Shown: positions 56,093-63,970, numbered from the stretch's first letter. The stretch: 64,000 nucleotides of DNA from DTPS01 sp049591295 (GCA_049591295.1 JBAWEQ010000130.1:32306-96305); one strand, 5' to 3'. Numbers and translations: made by a program. Notes: generated by a model from the sequence alone, not told the origin.

Positions 56093-56869
56093 TCAGCTTC
56101 CCCTCAGCAGCCTCCAGCGAAGATGGGAGAGGCCGAATCCGCGGCGACTGCGGGCGATCCAGTCCTCCAGCCACGGCTCGCGCTCGCCCCAGCCGGCGGC
56201 GTAGCCTTCCGCCAGGGCCTCCCAGCAGCCCTCGGGCCAGGGCAGGGTGCGCAGGTGGTGGAGCTTGTGCAGGGAGCGGCTCAGGCGCAGGAGGTTGCGG
56301 CCCCTAGGGCCGGCGGGCGGCGGACCGGGCCCGAGCCTGGAGTGGCGGAGGTCCAGGAAGAGCGCCGTTCCCCCATCGTCCAGAAGCAGGTTGCCGGCGT
56401 TGAGATCGCCGTGGAGCAGGCCGGCCCGGTGGAGCCGGCCCACGGCAGCTCCGGCCGCCCGGAGCTGCTCCGGCCCCAGCCGCCCCTCCATCCAGAGCCG
56501 CAGGAGGGAAGGTGCCTGAGGGACCGCCCGCGAGAGGGTGAAGACGGCAAACAGGGGTCCCGCCGGAAGGAACACCTGGGCGTAGGGCTGGGGGGAGAGG
56601 TCCGCCTCCGCCAGCCGGCAGGCCATTTCCCACTCCCTGCGGAAGGGGCCCTCCAGCAGGTACAGGTCGGGCAGGAGGCTCGCGGCCATTCCGCCGCGGC
56701 GCTCCCTCTTGAAGATGACACGGTGGTCTCCGACGGCCAGCAGCCGGGCCGTCCCCCGGCCGCCGGGAAGCGCCTCGCCCGCCGACCACAGCTCCTCGGG
56801 AGCCGCGTGCTCGACCCTCTCCCGCACCTCGGCGGGTGTCCTCGGGTGGAAGCGCCGGAATTCCTTCAT
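56093..56869 (-). CDS. lipopolysaccharide (Kdo/WaaP-like) kinase family protein
   Basis: The 258-residue protein is a protein-kinase-like fold of the WaaP/KdkA type. It has VIFKRERRGGM (ATP-binding lysine region), LEGPFRREWEMACRL, the catalytic loop LHGDLNAGNLLL and a metal-binding ALFLDLRHSRL in place of DFG. The C-terminus is basic. Such enzymes phosphorylate Kdo or heptose in the LPS core at the inner face of the inner membrane, which supports a Gram-negative envelope. It converges with the MtaB-like gene and has no same-strand partner. Confidence 0.85.
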   Translation of the reverse strand: MKEFRRFHPRTPAEVRERVEHAAPEELWSAGEALPGGRGTARLLAVGDHRVIFKRERRGGMAASLLPDLYLLEGPFRREWEMACRLAEADLSPQPYAQVFLPAGPLFAVFTLSRAVPQAPSLLRLWMEGRLGPEQLRAAGAAVGRLHRAGLLHGDLNAGNLLLDDGGTALFLDLRHSRLGPGPPPAGPRGRNLLRLSRSLHKLHHLRTLPWPEGCWEALAEGYAAGWGEREPWLEDWIARSRRGFGLSHLRWRLLRGS

Positions 56870-57011
56870 CCCGCCAGCATAGCCACGCCCGCCCCGTCCG
56901 GCAAGGGCGCGGGGGCAGCCGTTTCACTGGACTAGCGTGAGCCCCATCGTCGCCGGAACGCGCCTTCCTCCGCTTCGCTCCGGAAGGCAACCCCCACGAG
57001 TGCGAGCAGAA

Positions 57012-57029
57012 ATGGCTGTGGACAGCCAT
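57012..57029. promoter_or_regulatory. 18-bp palindrome, possible operator
   Basis: ATGGCTGT-GG-ACAGCCAT is a perfect 8-bp inverted repeat in the divergent region. It could bind a dimeric regulator or form a small hairpin. Purely inferred. Confidence 0.35.
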
Positions 57030-57055
57030 TGCCCCATGTCCTGCCTGGACCTTGC

Positions 57056-57125
57056 GTCTCACGTCTCACGTCTCGCGTCTACCGTCTCGCGCCTCCCATC
57101 TCGCGTCCGACGTCTCGCCTCTCCC
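57056..57125 (+). repeat. tandem heptanucleotide repeat, consensus GTCTCRC
   Basis: Ten contiguous 7-base units: GTCTCAC, GTCTCAC, GTCTCGC, GTCTACC, GTCTCGC, GCCTCCC, ATCTCGC, GTCCGAC, GTCTCGC, CTCTCCC. The -10-like TACAAT (57139) follows at once. Confidence 0.85.
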
Positions 57126-57189
57126 TCGGGCCCGAGGGTACAATAGGGGCGGGCGCGGCCTTCGCGGCCGGTGCCCGGGAGGTGACACG

Positions 57190-58539
57190 ATGCCTAAACT
57201 GCTCGTGGTCGGGGGAATGGCGGCCGGCATGAGTGCGGCGAGCAAGCTCCGGCGCCTGCGGCCCGAGTGGGAGGCCACCGTCCTGGAGGCGGGCCCCGAC
57301 CTCTCCTACGGCGCCTGCGGCCTGCCCTACGTCGTGGGAGGAATCACGCCGAGCTTCGACGACCTCAACGCCCTGGACCCCGAGGAGATCGCCCGGCGCG
57401 GCATCGAGGTCCGCCTGCGCCAGCGAGTCGTGGAGCTCATGGAGGGCAAGAAGAGGGTCCGCGTGGAGGACCTGGCCTCCGGCCGGACCGCCGAGGAAAG
57501 CTACGATGCCCTCCTCGTCAGCACGGGAAGCACGCCGGTGCTGCCCGATCTGCGCGGCCTCGAGGGCGACAACCTCTTCACGCTCCACGACCTGCCCGAC
57601 GGCCGCCGCCTCTCCACCTTCATCGAGACGGTCCGCCCCCGCTCGGCGCTCATCTGGGGCACGGGCTACATCGCCCTGGAGATGGCCGAGAACTTCGCCG
57701 CCCGCGGCATGGCGGTGACCCTCATCAACCGCTCCACGCGCGTCCTGAAGAACCTGGTGGAGCCTCTGCGCGACCGCGTCCTGAGGGAGCTGGAGGAGAG
57801 GGGCGTCCGCCTCTTCCTGGAGACCCAGGTGCTGGAGGCGCTGGGCGCGAACGGCCGGCTCATGGCCCTGCGCACCGACCGGGGCGAGCTCGCCGCCGAC
57901 CTCTTCCTGATCGCCACGGGGGTGAGGCCCGCCACCGATTTCCTGCGCGGCTCGCCGGTCCCGCTCGCCCGAAACGGCGCCATCCAGGTGGATGAGACCT
58001 GCGCCACGGGGGTGCACGGTATCTGGGCGGCGGGGGACTGCTGCGAGGTCCGCCACCTGGTGACGGGCCGGCCCGTCTACATCCCGCTGGGCACGACGGC
58101 CAACAAGATGGGGCGGGTGGCGGGCACCAACATCGCAGGCGGGCGCGAGCGCTTCCCCGGTGTCGTGGGCACGGCCGTCACGCGGGCCTTCGGCCTGGAG
58201 GTGGGGGTCACCGGTCTGGGCCCGGCCCAGGCCCGGGAGGCGGGCTTCGACCCCGCAGAGGCCTGGATCGAGGCGGGCAGCCGGGCCGGCTACTACCCCG
58301 GCGGCGGCGGCGTCCTCGTCCACCTCACCGCCGACCGGCGCGGGCGCCTGCTGGGCGGGCAGGTCTGCGGCCCGGAGGGGACCAAGGGGCGCATCGACAC
58401 CCTCGCCGCCGCGCTGACCTGCGGGATGAAGGTCGAGGAGTTGGCCATGCTCGACCTCGCCTACGCCCCGCCCTTCGCCCCCGTCTGGGACCCGCTCCTC
58501 GTCGCCGCCGGCGTCCTCAAGGGCAAGCTCGAGCGCTGA
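57190..58539 (+). CDS. CoA-disulfide reductase-like FAD/NAD(P)-dependent oxidoreductase
   Basis: The 449-residue pyridine-nucleotide disulfide oxidoreductase has FAD motif LLVVGGMAAGMSAASKL and the single redox cysteine of the CoADR/NADH-oxidase group in DLSYGACGLPYVVGG (about C43). A second GxGYIxLEMAE nucleotide fold (LIWGTGYIALEMAENFAARG), VHGIWAAGDCCEV and the C-terminal dimerisation domain (IPLGTTANKMGRVAGTNIAGG, RIDTLAAALTCGM) complete it. No rhodanese domain is fused. The ATG has GGAGGTGA upstream. It may reduce CoA disulfide, persulfide or oxygen; substrate unresolved. Confidence 0.88.
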   Translation: MPKLLVVGGMAAGMSAASKLRRLRPEWEATVLEAGPDLSYGACGLPYVVGGITPSFDDLNALDPEEIARRGIEVRLRQRVVELMEGKKRVRVEDLASGRTAEESYDALLVSTGSTPVLPDLRGLEGDNLFTLHDLPDGRRLSTFIETVRPRSALIWGTGYIALEMAENFAARGMAVTLINRSTRVLKNLVEPLRDRVLRELEERGVRLFLETQVLEALGANGRLMALRTDRGELAADLFLIATGVRPATDFLRGSPVPLARNGAIQVDETCATGVHGIWAAGDCCEVRHLVTGRPVYIPLGTTANKMGRVAGTNIAGGRERFPGVVGTAVTRAFGLEVGVTGLGPAQAREAGFDPAEAWIEAGSRAGYYPGGGGVLVHLTADRRGRLLGGQVCGPEGTKGRIDTLAAALTCGMKVEELAMLDLAYAPPFAPVWDPLLVAAGVLKGKLER

Positions 58540-58680
58540 GGCTCTCGCTGGTGCTCGTGGCGGCGTTCTCCAGGGCGCGAATTCTCGAACCGTGGAGGGA
58601 GTCGTTGCGTTCGCCGAATCGAGCCCACCGCGGCTTGCGGGGACAGACCCTTCCCATCCGCTCCTCGGCTTTCCTTCCCT

Positions 58681-58910
58681 GCCAGGCGAACCTGGCACGG
58701 GGCCGGGGGATCAGCTAGTGTGGCGTCTCAGAACAAACTTGAATAATTTGGGCAGGCCGGAGACGCCACACTTCCCAAGGGGCTCCGCCCCTAGGGTGCC
58801 TGCCTGCGGCAGGCTGTTACCCCGAAAGAGCGGGGAAGTGCCTTCCCCGCACCCCTTCGTGTCCTGTCAGACCGTCAGGACTTATTCGGCGAACCGCTGT
58901 TACAGGACAC
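58681..58910. repeat. cluster of six perfect hairpins, including two roughly 53-nt inverted-repeat units
   Basis: Stems: GCCAGG/CCTGGC (58681-58696); GTGTGGCGTCTC/GAGACGCCACAC (58718-58729 with 58760-58771); AGGGGC/GCCCCT (58778-58792); GCCTGCC/GGCAGGC (58798-58814); GCGGGGAAG/CTTCCCCGC (58830-58850); GTGTCCTGT/ACAGGACAC (58859-58867 with 58902-58910). No T-run follows any of them, so they are not terminators. A REP/BIME-like mosaic or a structured RNA is possible. Confidence 0.75.
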
Positions 58911-58911
58911 T

Positions 58912-59114
58912 AGTGTAGTGTCTCCGAAAAGGACTGACCCGCGCGACCAACACCGCGGCGCAGGAATGAAGTCATACTCAGGGCTTTTTCAGAGCAATCC
59001 CTGGGAAGAATCTCAACCGCGGACTCGCACGATGTGCCCCCGAGGCCCTTCACGGGCAGCCCCGCGAAGTCGTCTTCAGGGTGACCAGTAACGGCAAGGG
59101 CGCGACACTACACT
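58912..59114. mobile_element. MITE-like element, 203 bp, with 11-bp terminal inverted repeats
   Basis: AGTGTAGTGTC at 58912-58922 is matched by GACACTACACT at 59104-59114. The left end (CTAGTGTAGTGTCTC) closely resembles the start of the 58718 inverted repeat (CTAGTGTGGCGTCTC), suggesting related elements. No ORF and no clear target-site duplication were seen. Confidence 0.5.
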
Positions 59115-59564
59115 GGACGCCTCGCAAGAGAAGATGCCCGATGATCAAGCAATAGGCCATTACAAAAAATTGGTGGCCCAGCCCCACTCGACATTCGCAG
59201 CGGGTTCATTGAAATGGTCCGGTGGTAGTACCTGGGCTTGTAAGTGGTCTCTGCGCCCAGAAGCTATTGACTCTGCTAGCCTTAAGTCGTGTCGTGCCAA
59301 TTTGACATCAGCCTAGAGTATTAGCCCGGACTCAGACTCTAGACTGATGACAATTCTGACGATGGAGCTTAAGTATTTCTCATGCGCCGAATTTGGAGGC
59401 CATGGAGGCCTCGATAGCCTCCCGGTAGGTTGTTATCTGATCAGGGTTCGGTTCAGGCCTGCAACGCAACGGCCAGAAAGGGGGGAAAACTCACGAGAAC
59501 ATAGCGCACATCGGCGGAGAGTGGAATGTTTCTTGAGAAGTGCCACACGTGAAAGGGGATCAAA

Positions 59565-60287
59565 ATGAAGGGAAGGATTTTGGTCGCAGTGTTGCTATTG
59601 GTTTCTATGCCAATTACACTTGCGCCGGTGAATCTCTGGGCAGATGGCGTGACTCCGCCACCATTAATCACTGAAGTGTATACCGGGACTGACCCATATG
59701 GTTCCATGGATCTTTACACCGTTAACGGAGGAGGGCAATACGAGGTCGATTCCTTCTTCTCATCAGCGGATGGCTCGACCATTACAATTAAGATGGACCT
59801 AATCACCCACAAGGTGGTAACCACTCTTCCGGGCGGCAAAATCGTCGCTTTGCCTCAATCTCATTCTCAGACCAACATTACTTTCTCAACTTACTCAGGC
59901 CAAACCTGGCAGGTGAGTGTTGATGCGTCAGGGAATATGCTGACACCAAACGGGGAGTCGATCAGCGAGGAAGCGATGGCTGCCATAGGGGCCGCATCGC
60001 AAGGCGCCGTGACCGCATTTCGCAGCTTCACAGTCGCAGAAGGTCTCGTAGTCCAGGATCCATCATCGGGGCTCCTCGTCGCGAATGCGAGCCGGGAAGA
60101 AAACATCCAAATTCAACACACCTTCTTCTCCGCCGCATGCATGCTCTCTCTGTTTGACCTGGTTGGTGCTACGATAGGGTTTGTAGGCGGGTGCGGAACA
60201 ATTCCAGTCCCGTTTATTTGCCCCTGGGCTGCCGCCTGGTATTATGACGCGCTCATGAACTACTATAGAGACTGCGTCTGGTCGTAG
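59565..60287 (+). CDS. secreted protein with a four-cysteine hydrophobic C-terminal segment (unknown; bacteriocin-precursor-like)
   Basis: I do not recognise a named family. The 240-residue protein has a signal peptide (MKGRILVAVLLLVSMPITLA...WA, about 1-26) and a beta-rich, Ser/Thr/Gly-rich middle (about 27-180). The last 50 residues are hydrophobic with Cys 192, 210, 219 and 237, spaced C-x17-C-x8-C-x17-C, a symmetric pattern suited to two disulfides in a helical hairpin. Codon use and base composition are less GC-rich than the neighbours. It lies next to MITE-like repeats and upstream of a small membrane protein. A peptide released from the C-terminus is speculation. Confidence 0.78.
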   Translation: MKGRILVAVLLLVSMPITLAPVNLWADGVTPPPLITEVYTGTDPYGSMDLYTVNGGGQYEVDSFFSSADGSTITIKMDLITHKVVTTLPGGKIVALPQSHSQTNITFSTYSGQTWQVSVDASGNMLTPNGESISEEAMAAIGAASQGAVTAFRSFTVAEGLVVQDPSSGLLVANASREENIQIQHTFFSAACMLSLFDLVGATIGFVGGCGTIPVPFICPWAAAWYYDALMNYYRDCVWS

Positions 60288-60317
60288 GACCGCTCCAGAC
60301 AGGCGAGGAGGATGGTC

Positions 60318-60812
60318 ATGGTATTAAGCCCTCAGGCTATCGGTGACTTGGTCGTCTCAGCAACAGGCGTAGGGGCGCTTGTCGCCACCGCTGCATCGAG
60401 AAGGCGAACGACGTCAATTCCGATCCGCTTTCGTCGCCTCACGGCGTTCGGGGGTGGGCTCTTCTGGTTGGTCTTTCTCGCCCGCCAACTATTGATTGAA
60501 CCCTCCATGCCGGTGCTATTCCGTCTCCTGGCATCTATTGGCGCTATAGGGGGTCTCATTGCGTCGTGCTTGATCCTGGTCCAGCCCAAGTCGAGTGGCC
60601 TTTTGCCGGCGTATGAATTTGGATGGCGACCTGCCGCGGTTCTAGTTGGCTTCCCCGCATTGGGGGCTATCCTGTTTTTTTGGGCCACAGGCCTGAAAAG
60701 TGGAGTGGTTTCCCGGGCGGGGTCTGTTCTTGGCCTTTGTCTTATGGCTGCAGGCGTTGCTTGGGCCGCAATTTCGTCAAGGCGCCAACCCTTTGATTCT
60801 CGACCTTCCTAG
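60318..60812 (+). CDS. small polytopic membrane protein (unknown)
   Basis: The protein has about 164 residues and five predicted membrane helices: QAIGDLVVSATGVGALVATA, LTAFGGGLFWLVFLARQLL, LFRLLASIGAIGGLIASCLILV, PAAVLVGFPALGAILFFWATG and AGSVLGLCLMAAGVAWAAIS. Short basic loops join them. ATG 60318 is chosen because GAGGAGG ends 6 bases upstream; ATG 60312 would be too close. It follows the secreted Cys-tail protein by 30 bases and precedes a terminator, so the two form a unit. An immunity or export partner is possible but unproven. Confidence 0.78.
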   Translation: MVLSPQAIGDLVVSATGVGALVATAASRRRTTSIPIRFRRLTAFGGGLFWLVFLARQLLIEPSMPVLFRLLASIGAIGGLIASCLILVQPKSSGLLPAYEFGWRPAAVLVGFPALGAILFFWATGLKSGVVSRAGSVLGLCLMAAGVAWAAISSRRQPFDSRPS

Positions 60813-60834
60813 AGCGAATCGTTAGCAGCGAAGC

Positions 60835-60870
60835 AACGGGGCGATTCTTTTGGGATCGCCCCGTTCTTCT
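60835..60870 (+). terminator. intrinsic terminator closing the secreted/membrane protein pair
   Basis: The 11-bp stem AACGGGGCGAT/ATCGCCCCGTT (60835-60845 with 60855-60865) is perfect, has a 9-base loop and is followed by CTTCT. The T-run is short. Confidence 0.8.
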
Positions 60871-60914
60871 AGTGGCACCTCCAGCATAGCGGGCCTCTCG
60901 GGGCGCTGGCCCGC

Positions 60915-60944
60915 TTGCGCCGGCCCGGCCGCGTCTGGTAGGAT
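60915..60944 (+). promoter_or_regulatory. promoter for the 61149 gene
   Basis: TTGCGC (60915-60920), an 18-base spacer and TAGGAT (60939-60944). It gives a leader of roughly 200 bases before the ATG at 61149, in which I see no known riboswitch. The rest of the 60813-61148 gap holds only the terminator and this promoter. Confidence 0.45.
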
Positions 60945-61148
60945 GGCGTCATCGAAACAGCCCATCGGTGGGGGCCTCCGCGGTCAGGCAGAAGGGAGCC
61001 TCGCGCCGGCGCAGCGCATGGGGAGGGGGTGATCGCCAGACGAACCAAAGACCGGAGGGGAGTGGGTCACCCGTGCGGCCGGAGGGGGCGTCCGCGGCCA
61101 GCCGCGCCGGATGTGGGGAGCGGACGCGGTCGTGGAGGGGAAGGTCGC

Positions 61149-61886
61149 ATGGCTAACAGCGAACAGGAGCTGGTCGTCATCGGGTCGAGGTTCTCGACGC
61201 AGCGGATGATCGAGCAGGGCGGCGTGTCGGTGGCGGTGGCCAGGGCGCACGCGAAGGAGCTGGCGGACAAGTTCCCGCCGGCCAAGGTGGACGAGCTGGA
61301 GAAGCTCCTGGAGGAGATCCGCGCCGCCTTCGGGACGCAGGCGGACGCCAAGACCGCCTTCAGCACGGGCAACGTGCCCGTGAACCAGAGGATAGACGAG
61401 GCCAAGCGGTGGATCAGCGAGGTCATGAGCGCCGCCGACAACGCCTTCGAGGAGGAGCCGGAGATCGGGGATCAGTTCCACAAGGCCGGGAAGCTCGGCC
61501 GGAGCGTCCCCAAGATCACCGGGCGCCTCCAGGAGCTGACCGCCCTCGCCCAGGCCCACAAGGCCGCTCTGGCGGAGTGGGGCGCCGGCGAGGCGCTCCT
61601 GGCGGAGGGGCCCAGGCTGCTGGCGGCGCTCGCCCAGGCCGACGCGGCCCAGGAGCTGGCCGTGAAGGACATGCCCGTGGCCACGCGCCAGATCAATCTC
61701 CGGAAGGGGAGGGCCTTCCTGCTCCTCAAGAAGCTCGCCAGGGCCGGCCGGACCGCCTTCCGCGACGACCCGCCCACCCGGGACAAGCTCGCGCTGGACA
61801 TCCTCAAGCGCACGGGACGAAGGGCCGACGCCGGCGAGCAGACGGCTCCCGCTCCGCCGTCCGCGCCTCCCCCCCCCACCGCCTGA
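61149..61886 (+). CDS. uncharacterised helical protein
   Basis: The 245-residue protein starts at an ATG with GGAGGGG upstream; GTG 61029 would add an Arg/Gly-rich stretch of doubtful reality. It is mostly alpha-helical with no signal peptide or membrane segment: RAHAKELADKFPPAKVDELEKLLEEIRAAFG, IDEAKRWISEVMSAADNAFEEEP and long Ala/Leu helices. A Pro-rich tail (PAPPSAPPPPTA) ends it. I do not recognise the family. A 22-bp tandem array lies downstream. Confidence 0.68.
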   Translation: MANSEQELVVIGSRFSTQRMIEQGGVSVAVARAHAKELADKFPPAKVDELEKLLEEIRAAFGTQADAKTAFSTGNVPVNQRIDEAKRWISEVMSAADNAFEEEPEIGDQFHKAGKLGRSVPKITGRLQELTALAQAHKAALAEWGAGEALLAEGPRLLAALAQADAAQELAVKDMPVATRQINLRKGRAFLLLKKLARAGRTAFRDDPPTRDKLALDILKRTGRRADAGEQTAPAPPSAPPPPTA

Positions 61887-62483
61887 GCCGGAATCCATCC
61901 CGCCGGCGCGTCCCACCCCCCCGGCCCTGGCCTTTCGACCTCGCAGGAGCGCGCTCCGGCGCGCGAATCGAAAAGCCCTCCGGCCGCGCAGCGGGCCCTC
62001 TCGATCTAGGAACAAACCCTTACGACCGGGGGAGGAGCCCTGCTCAACTGGGGAAAGTACCCCTCTCCACTTGGGAACGGACCTACCTCAAGCAGTGAAC
62101 GCACCCTTCTCAACCGGGGAATGGACCCTGCTCAACTGGGGAAAGCACCCTTCTCAAGCAGAGAGCGCACCCCGATCCACCGGGGAGGGGACCCTACTCG
62201 ACCAGAGGCTGTCGGTTACTCCATCCCGGAATGCACCCCGCTCAAGCCAGGCAGCGGCCCTGCTCGAGCGGGGAACGGGGCCCCTCGACCCGGGAGCCGG
62301 CTTTTCTCGGCCCGGGAAGGCATCCGGCGCCGCCGCTGAGACCGCCGCGGAGTGCTGGTGATAGCCGGCCCTGGTCTGAGGAGATCCCGTGCCGGAAGCC
62401 GCCGGGGGCCTCCCACGGGATGACGGGGGAACGGGGCACCAGAAACGGGAGACCTTGCTCCTCCGCCCCTCCGCTCCTCCGCC
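61887..62483. other. non-coding region holding the 22-bp array, up to ubiA
   Basis: This is 597 bases between convergent genes. The array fills 62000-62327. The remaining 156 bases before the ubiA stop show no gene or clear terminator. Several frames are open through the array but none has a ribosome site. Confidence 0.6.
62000..62327 (+). repeat. degenerate 22-bp tandem array (about 15 units)
   Basis: Units begin CTCAAC or CTCAAG and follow a consensus CTCAACYGGGGAAYGCACCCTT. Examples start at 62043, 62065, 62087, 62109, 62131, 62153, 62175, 62197, 62219, 62241 and 62263, each exactly 22 bases apart; two of the outer units are 21. Many units hold GGGG-N6-CCCY, able to form a tiny stem-loop. 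The period is not a multiple of three. Confidence 0.85.
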
Positions 62484-63365
62484 CTACCTGTTCCCCATCC
62501 ACAAATCGGCGGCGGCGACGAGGAAGAGGCCGATGGCGATGTAGCCGTTGACGGTGAAGAAGGCCTTGCCGAGGCGGCTGAGGTCGCCGGGCTTGACGAG
62601 GCTGTGCTCGTAGAGGAGGAGGAGGAGGGTGGCGGCGACGCCGGCGTAGAAGAGCCATCCGGCGCCGGCACCGAGGCCGGCGGCGACCAGGCAGGCGACG
62701 GTCGCGAGGTGGGCGGCGGTGGAGAGGCGCAGGCCGGGCCGCACGCCGTAGCGCGCCGGGAAGGAGTAGAGCCCCTTCTCGCGGTCGAAGGCGAGGTCCT
62801 GGAGGGCGTAGAGGAGGTCGAAGCCGCCGATCCAGGTGGTCATGGCGCCGCAGAGCCACCAGGCGGAAGCGGAGCCGTGCAGGGTCCCCGTCACGGCGAT
62901 CCAGGCGCCGGGGGCCGAGATGCCGTCGGCGAAGCCGAGGAAGAGGTGGCAGAAGACGGTGAAGCGCTTGGTGAGGGAGTAGCCGAGGAGGACGGCTAGG
63001 GCGAGGGGGGCCAGGGCGAGGCAGAGGGGGTTGAGCCTCCAGGCGGCGAGCAGGAGCAGGAGCACGCACACGGCGAGGAAGCCCCAGGCGAAGGGGAGGG
63101 AGACGGCGCCGGTGGAGAGGGGCCAGCGGGAGGTGCGCGGGTTCTCCACGTCGTAGCGGCGGTCCGCGATGCGGTTGAAGGTCATGGCCGCCGAGCGGGC
63201 CGCCACCATGGCCAAAAGGATCCAGCCGAAGACCGGCCACGAGGGCCAGCCGCGCGCGGCCCAGAGCATGGCGAGCAGGGCGAAGGGCAGGGCGAAGACG
63301 GTGTGGTGGACCTTGATCATGTCCAGGACGGCCCAGAGCCGCCGCGCGAAGGGCCTTAGGACCAT
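62484..63365 (-). CDS. UbiA-family prenyltransferase (4-hydroxybenzoate or futalosine-pathway type)
   Basis: The 293-residue membrane protein has about eight helices and the two Mg/prenyl-diphosphate motifs: NRIADRRYD (N-x3-D-x3-D) in the first half and DREKGLYSFPARYG in the second. ENPRTSRWPLSTG follows the first motif. It attaches a prenyl chain to an aromatic acid for quinone synthesis. In species using the futalosine route a UbiA-like enzyme (MqnP) sits with UbiX and UbiD, so either quinone is possible. The ATG overlaps the ubiX end by 10 bases. Confidence 0.9.
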   Translation of the reverse strand: MVLRPFARRLWAVLDMIKVHHTVFALPFALLAMLWAARGWPSWPVFGWILLAMVAARSAAMTFNRIADRRYDVENPRTSRWPLSTGAVSLPFAWGFLAVCVLLLLLAAWRLNPLCLALAPLALAVLLGYSLTKRFTVFCHLFLGFADGISAPGAWIAVTGTLHGSASAWWLCGAMTTWIGGFDLLYALQDLAFDREKGLYSFPARYGVRPGLRLSTAAHLATVACLVAAGLGAGAGWLFYAGVAATLLLLLYEHSLVKPGDLSRLGKAFFTVNGYIAIGLFLVAAADLWMGNR

Positions 63366-63970
63366 CGCGTGGAGAGGGCGGAGGGCAGGCCCAGGTGGTC
63401 GAAGAGGCGCATGAAGAAGTGGTCCATCAGGGCCTCGACGGAGCCGGGGCGCTGGTAGAAGGCGGGGATGAAGGGGGCGACGAGGGCGCCGGCCTCGGCC
63501 AGGGTGGCGAGGTTCCTGAGGTGGATCAGGGAGAGGGGGGTCTCGCGGGGGACCAGGATTAGGGGGCGGCGCTCCTTGAGGGCCACCTCGGCCACGCGGT
63601 GGCAGAGGGTCCTGCCGGCGCCCGAGGCGACGGCGCCCACCGTGGACATGCTCGCCGGGATGATGACCGTGCCGTCCACCGGGAAGGAGCCCGAGGAGAC
63701 GCAGGCGTCGAGCTGCTCCTCCTGGTAGAGGTGCAGCTTCTCCCGTCCGGGCAGGCCCTTGAGCATCTCGGGGAGCTTCCTCCCCTCCTCGCGGGCGGCC
63801 ACCAGGGCGAAGGCGTGCGAGCCCACGAAGTGGACGGCCCCGACGCCGGGATGGGCCAGGAGGTGGCCGAGAAAGCGCACGGCCAGGCGCGCGCCGCTGG
63901 CGCCGGTGGCGGCCACGACCAGGGTGCGGCCGGAGGGTTCGGGATCGGAGGGCTTCGCTCTCTGGGCCAC
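63356..63970 (-). CDS. ubiX: flavin prenyltransferase UbiX
   Basis: The protein has about 204 residues from GTG 63970, with AGGTGA 4 bases upstream; GTG 63988 has no ribosome site. The flavoprotein fold starts VVAATGASGARLAVRFLGHL. It carries the signature IIPASMSTVGAVASGAGRTLCHRVAEVALKERRPLILVPRETPLSLIHLRNL and ends PAFYQRPGSVEALMDHFFMRLFDHLGL. It makes prenylated FMN, the cofactor of UbiD decarboxylases. Overlap with the UbiA gene supports a quinone-synthesis operon that reads off the right side of the window. Confidence 0.93.
   Translation of the reverse strand: MAQRAKPSDPEPSGRTLVVAATGASGARLAVRFLGHLLAHPGVGAVHFVGSHAFALVAAREEGRKLPEMLKGLPGREKLHLYQEEQLDACVSSGSFPVDGTVIIPASMSTVGAVASGAGRTLCHRVAEVALKERRPLILVPRETPLSLIHLRNLATLAEAGALVAPFIPAFYQRPGSVEALMDHFFMRLFDHLGLPSALSTRWS

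Larger units (their letters stand above)
56870..57189. other. divergent region with a palindrome, heptad repeats and a -10 box
   Basis: This 320-base gap separates the Kdo-kinase-like gene (leftward) from the flavoprotein (rightward). It holds an 8-bp inverted repeat at 57012-57029, ten heptamers at 57056-57125 and TACAAT at 57139-57144, without a clear -35 at proper spacing. Confidence 0.55.
58540..59564. other. about 1 kb non-coding, hairpin-rich region with element-like inverted repeats
   Basis: No gene is supported here. The first part (58681-58910) is a string of perfect hairpins. The second (58912-59114) is bounded by 11-bp inverted ends. The rest (59118-59564) is visibly less GC-rich than the neighbourhood, without a convincing ORF, and leads into the secreted-protein gene. 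TTGACA at 59302-59307 lacks a -10 at proper spacing. Confidence 0.6.

Noticed and set aside
58592..58918. 108-residue open frame in the hairpin-rich region
   Set aside because: It runs straight through six perfect inverted repeats, has no ribosome site and no protein-like composition.
59347..59568. Small open frames at 59134-59316 and 59347-59568
   Set aside because: No ribosome sites or recognisable protein features; the second ends across the start of the secreted-protein gene.
62000..62327. 22-bp array as a CRISPR
   Set aside because: There is no alternation of constant repeats with unique spacers; every unit is a drifted copy of the same sequence, and no cas gene is in the window.
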